From: Ephemerocybe angulata
Taxonomy: Eukaryota; Basidiomycota; Agaricomycetes; Agaricales; Psathyrellaceae
Direction of reading: 5' to 3'
DNA: 64,000 nt
NCBI GenBank assembly: GCA_013368325.1
Contig: JAACJK010000003.1
Span: 186,001-250,000, forward strand
Of the stretch, positions 62,681 to 64,000 are shown piece after piece. Below the pieces are notes generated by a model. That model did no database searches. It was not told where the DNA came from and worked only from the letters and a program-made list of their open reading frames with translations. Every line of letters begins with the position of its first letter. The first letter of the stretch is position 1. The position numbers and the translations under genes were made by a program.

Positions 62681-63777
62681 ATGCCGAAACGCCATCGCGT
62701 CGCGAACCCTGAAGTCGAAGAAGAGCGGGGAGACCTCCAGATGGACGCGTCGCCGACAATTACACGGTCCGACATCTGGTTTCGCGACGGAAACATCGTT
62801 CTGCAGACGGAGGGCACGCAGTTCAAAGTGCACCAAGGCTTCCTTGAGAAACACTCGTCTGTATTTGCCGACATGTTCTCGTTCCCTCAGCCTGAAGGTG
62901 AAGGGGAGTCGACTGTCGAGGGGTGTCACGTCGTGCAGGTCTATGACACGCCGGAGGACATCGAACTCTTACTTTTGGCTTTGTATGACCAGTAAGTCTC
63001 TAGTCGCAAGAGTTACCCTGAATATATATGGCTGAACTCCTCGTACGACTACCCTCTCAGACTTTATCGGAAGCAAGGATGTATCCCGTTCAAAACGATT
63101 TCAGCCATGATACGCATGGGGAAGAAATACGATATCCGCCACCTGCGCGACGAAGGTGCACAGCGGCTGGCGAGTCAATTCCCGAGTACCTTGGAGGCGT
63201 TCGAGAAAACTTCCTTGGAAACTTGGACATCCATCGTCCCAGAGGTCGGCCTTCTATTCAAGATCATTGCCCTTGCCCACCAGTGCCACATCCCGACGAT
63301 CTTACCTGCAGCCTACTTCCGTGCTTTAACCAATATGGTGAGTCTATTTGTCTTTCTACTGAGAAAGCCAGCTGATAGCCACACAATCCTCCTCGGTGAA
63401 AGGACGCATTGTTGTTTGGGGATCTCCTAGAAACAGTATCGGATGGGGTCCTGAGAAGTTGTATCTCAGGAAACGACAAGATTATGAAGGATTGGGAACA
63501 CACATTCCAGTGGCTAGACCCGCCAGATCTCTACTGCTGCACTGGTGAAAGAAGAGAAGTGAGTGAAAGTATGTGGGACGGGCAGCCACGGATACACCGC
63601 TCGCTATGCACCTGGGCGTCTCTCATGAAAGAGTTTGGTGGCCTGGAATGGCTGTGCGACAGATGTATCGCGTTGTCGGAGGAGAGGTTCGAGACGGGGA
63701 GGAAGGCCACTTGGGAGAAGTTGCCATCGTATTTTGGACTTCCGGGCTGGAAGGATATGAAGGATTTTGCTTTATAG
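62681..63777 (+). CDS. BTB/POZ domain protein
   Basis: Exons 62681-62991, 63061-63337, 63403-63777; introns of 69 and 65 nt; 320 residues. The BTB/POZ domain spans about residues 30-135 (SDIWFRDGNIVLQTEGTQF, FKVHQGFLEKHSSVFADMF, then MIRMGKKYDIRHLRDE). It is the protein-interaction fold used by cullin-3 adaptors and transcription factors. The C-terminal part has Cys and Trp residues but no zinc finger or kelch repeats. Agaricomycetes carry large expanded families of such proteins with unknown roles. A leading basic PKRHR could be a nuclear signal. Confidence 0.88.
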
Positions 63778-64000
63778 ATGTGGTTTTCACTCCTTCGTGG
63801 CTACTTTCATGAAATGGATATGCGGTGTGTAACCTAGCCAGGCCTCTGTACATAATTCTAGGACTTGCTTTCCTGTATCGAGGGCGAAGTAGCGAACTTA
63901 TGAAAAACGCGGGGATGAACGATCTAGATCTCGGATCACTGGCATCATGTGCTCCGTTGTTCCGTCGGTGTCACTGTCAGCACCAATTAACGCGTACCGC

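Overview
The window looks like a piece of a mushroom-type basidiomycete (Agaricomycete) nuclear genome. Multi-exon genes have 48-70 nt GT-AG introns. There are small secreted cysteine-containing proteins, a fungal RING-H2 protein, a BTB/POZ protein and an MFS transporter, heavily invaded by Ty3/gypsy chromoviruses, Helitrons with a Rep/PIF1-type protein, and two MITEs. No rRNA, tRNA or CRISPR array was recognised.

Layout. 1-393 (-): 5' part of an unknown gene running off the left edge. 768-11527 (+): a nine-exon unknown gene of about 1164 codons. Its fifth intron carries a complete 6.8 kb chromovirus (element 1, 1879-8709, 570 bp LTRs, TSD CGTCC), and the exon phases still match across the insertion. 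11873-36780: two Helitron-like elements head to head. The left copy (-) is broken by one 596 bp TA-flanked MITE. The right copy (+) has an uninterrupted 2797-codon ORF (HUH Rep, PIF1 helicase, and a C-terminal ubiquitin-protease-like domain). Between them lie about 7 kb of apparently non-coding DNA with a 1.46 kb fold-back element packed with ATGCAT palindromes. 37691-39989 (+): an MFS transporter with apparent frameshifts in its last exon.

40.5-54.8 kb is a cluster of four related small secreted protein genes (SSP1-SSP4). Each encodes a signal peptide, three 9-residue repeats ending in a dibasic site, and a short CxxC...C tail split over three exons at conserved positions. SSP1 is interrupted in its signal peptide by a second chromovirus (element 2, 41389-48704, 457 bp LTRs, TSD TTGCG). 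SSP3 is an inverted, uninterrupted duplicate that supplies the empty site for this element and for a hAT-like MITE upstream. 55.7-60.0 kb (-): a 1358-residue RING-H2 protein. 61.3-62.4 kb (+): an unknown 354-residue protein. 62.7-63.8 kb (+): a 320-residue BTB/POZ protein.

The two chromoviruses differ in sequence but share an unusual expression plan. A TATA box sits 32-33 nt before an LTR segment that is complementary to the bases just after the 5' LTR (Tf1-like self-priming). Each has a long AUG-free leader that is open in the gag frame and carries a shared Cys motif. Each has a -1 frameshift heptamer abutting the gag stop. Element 2 also has one or two extra ORFs after pol. Both LTR pairs are almost or fully identical, so the insertions look very recent.
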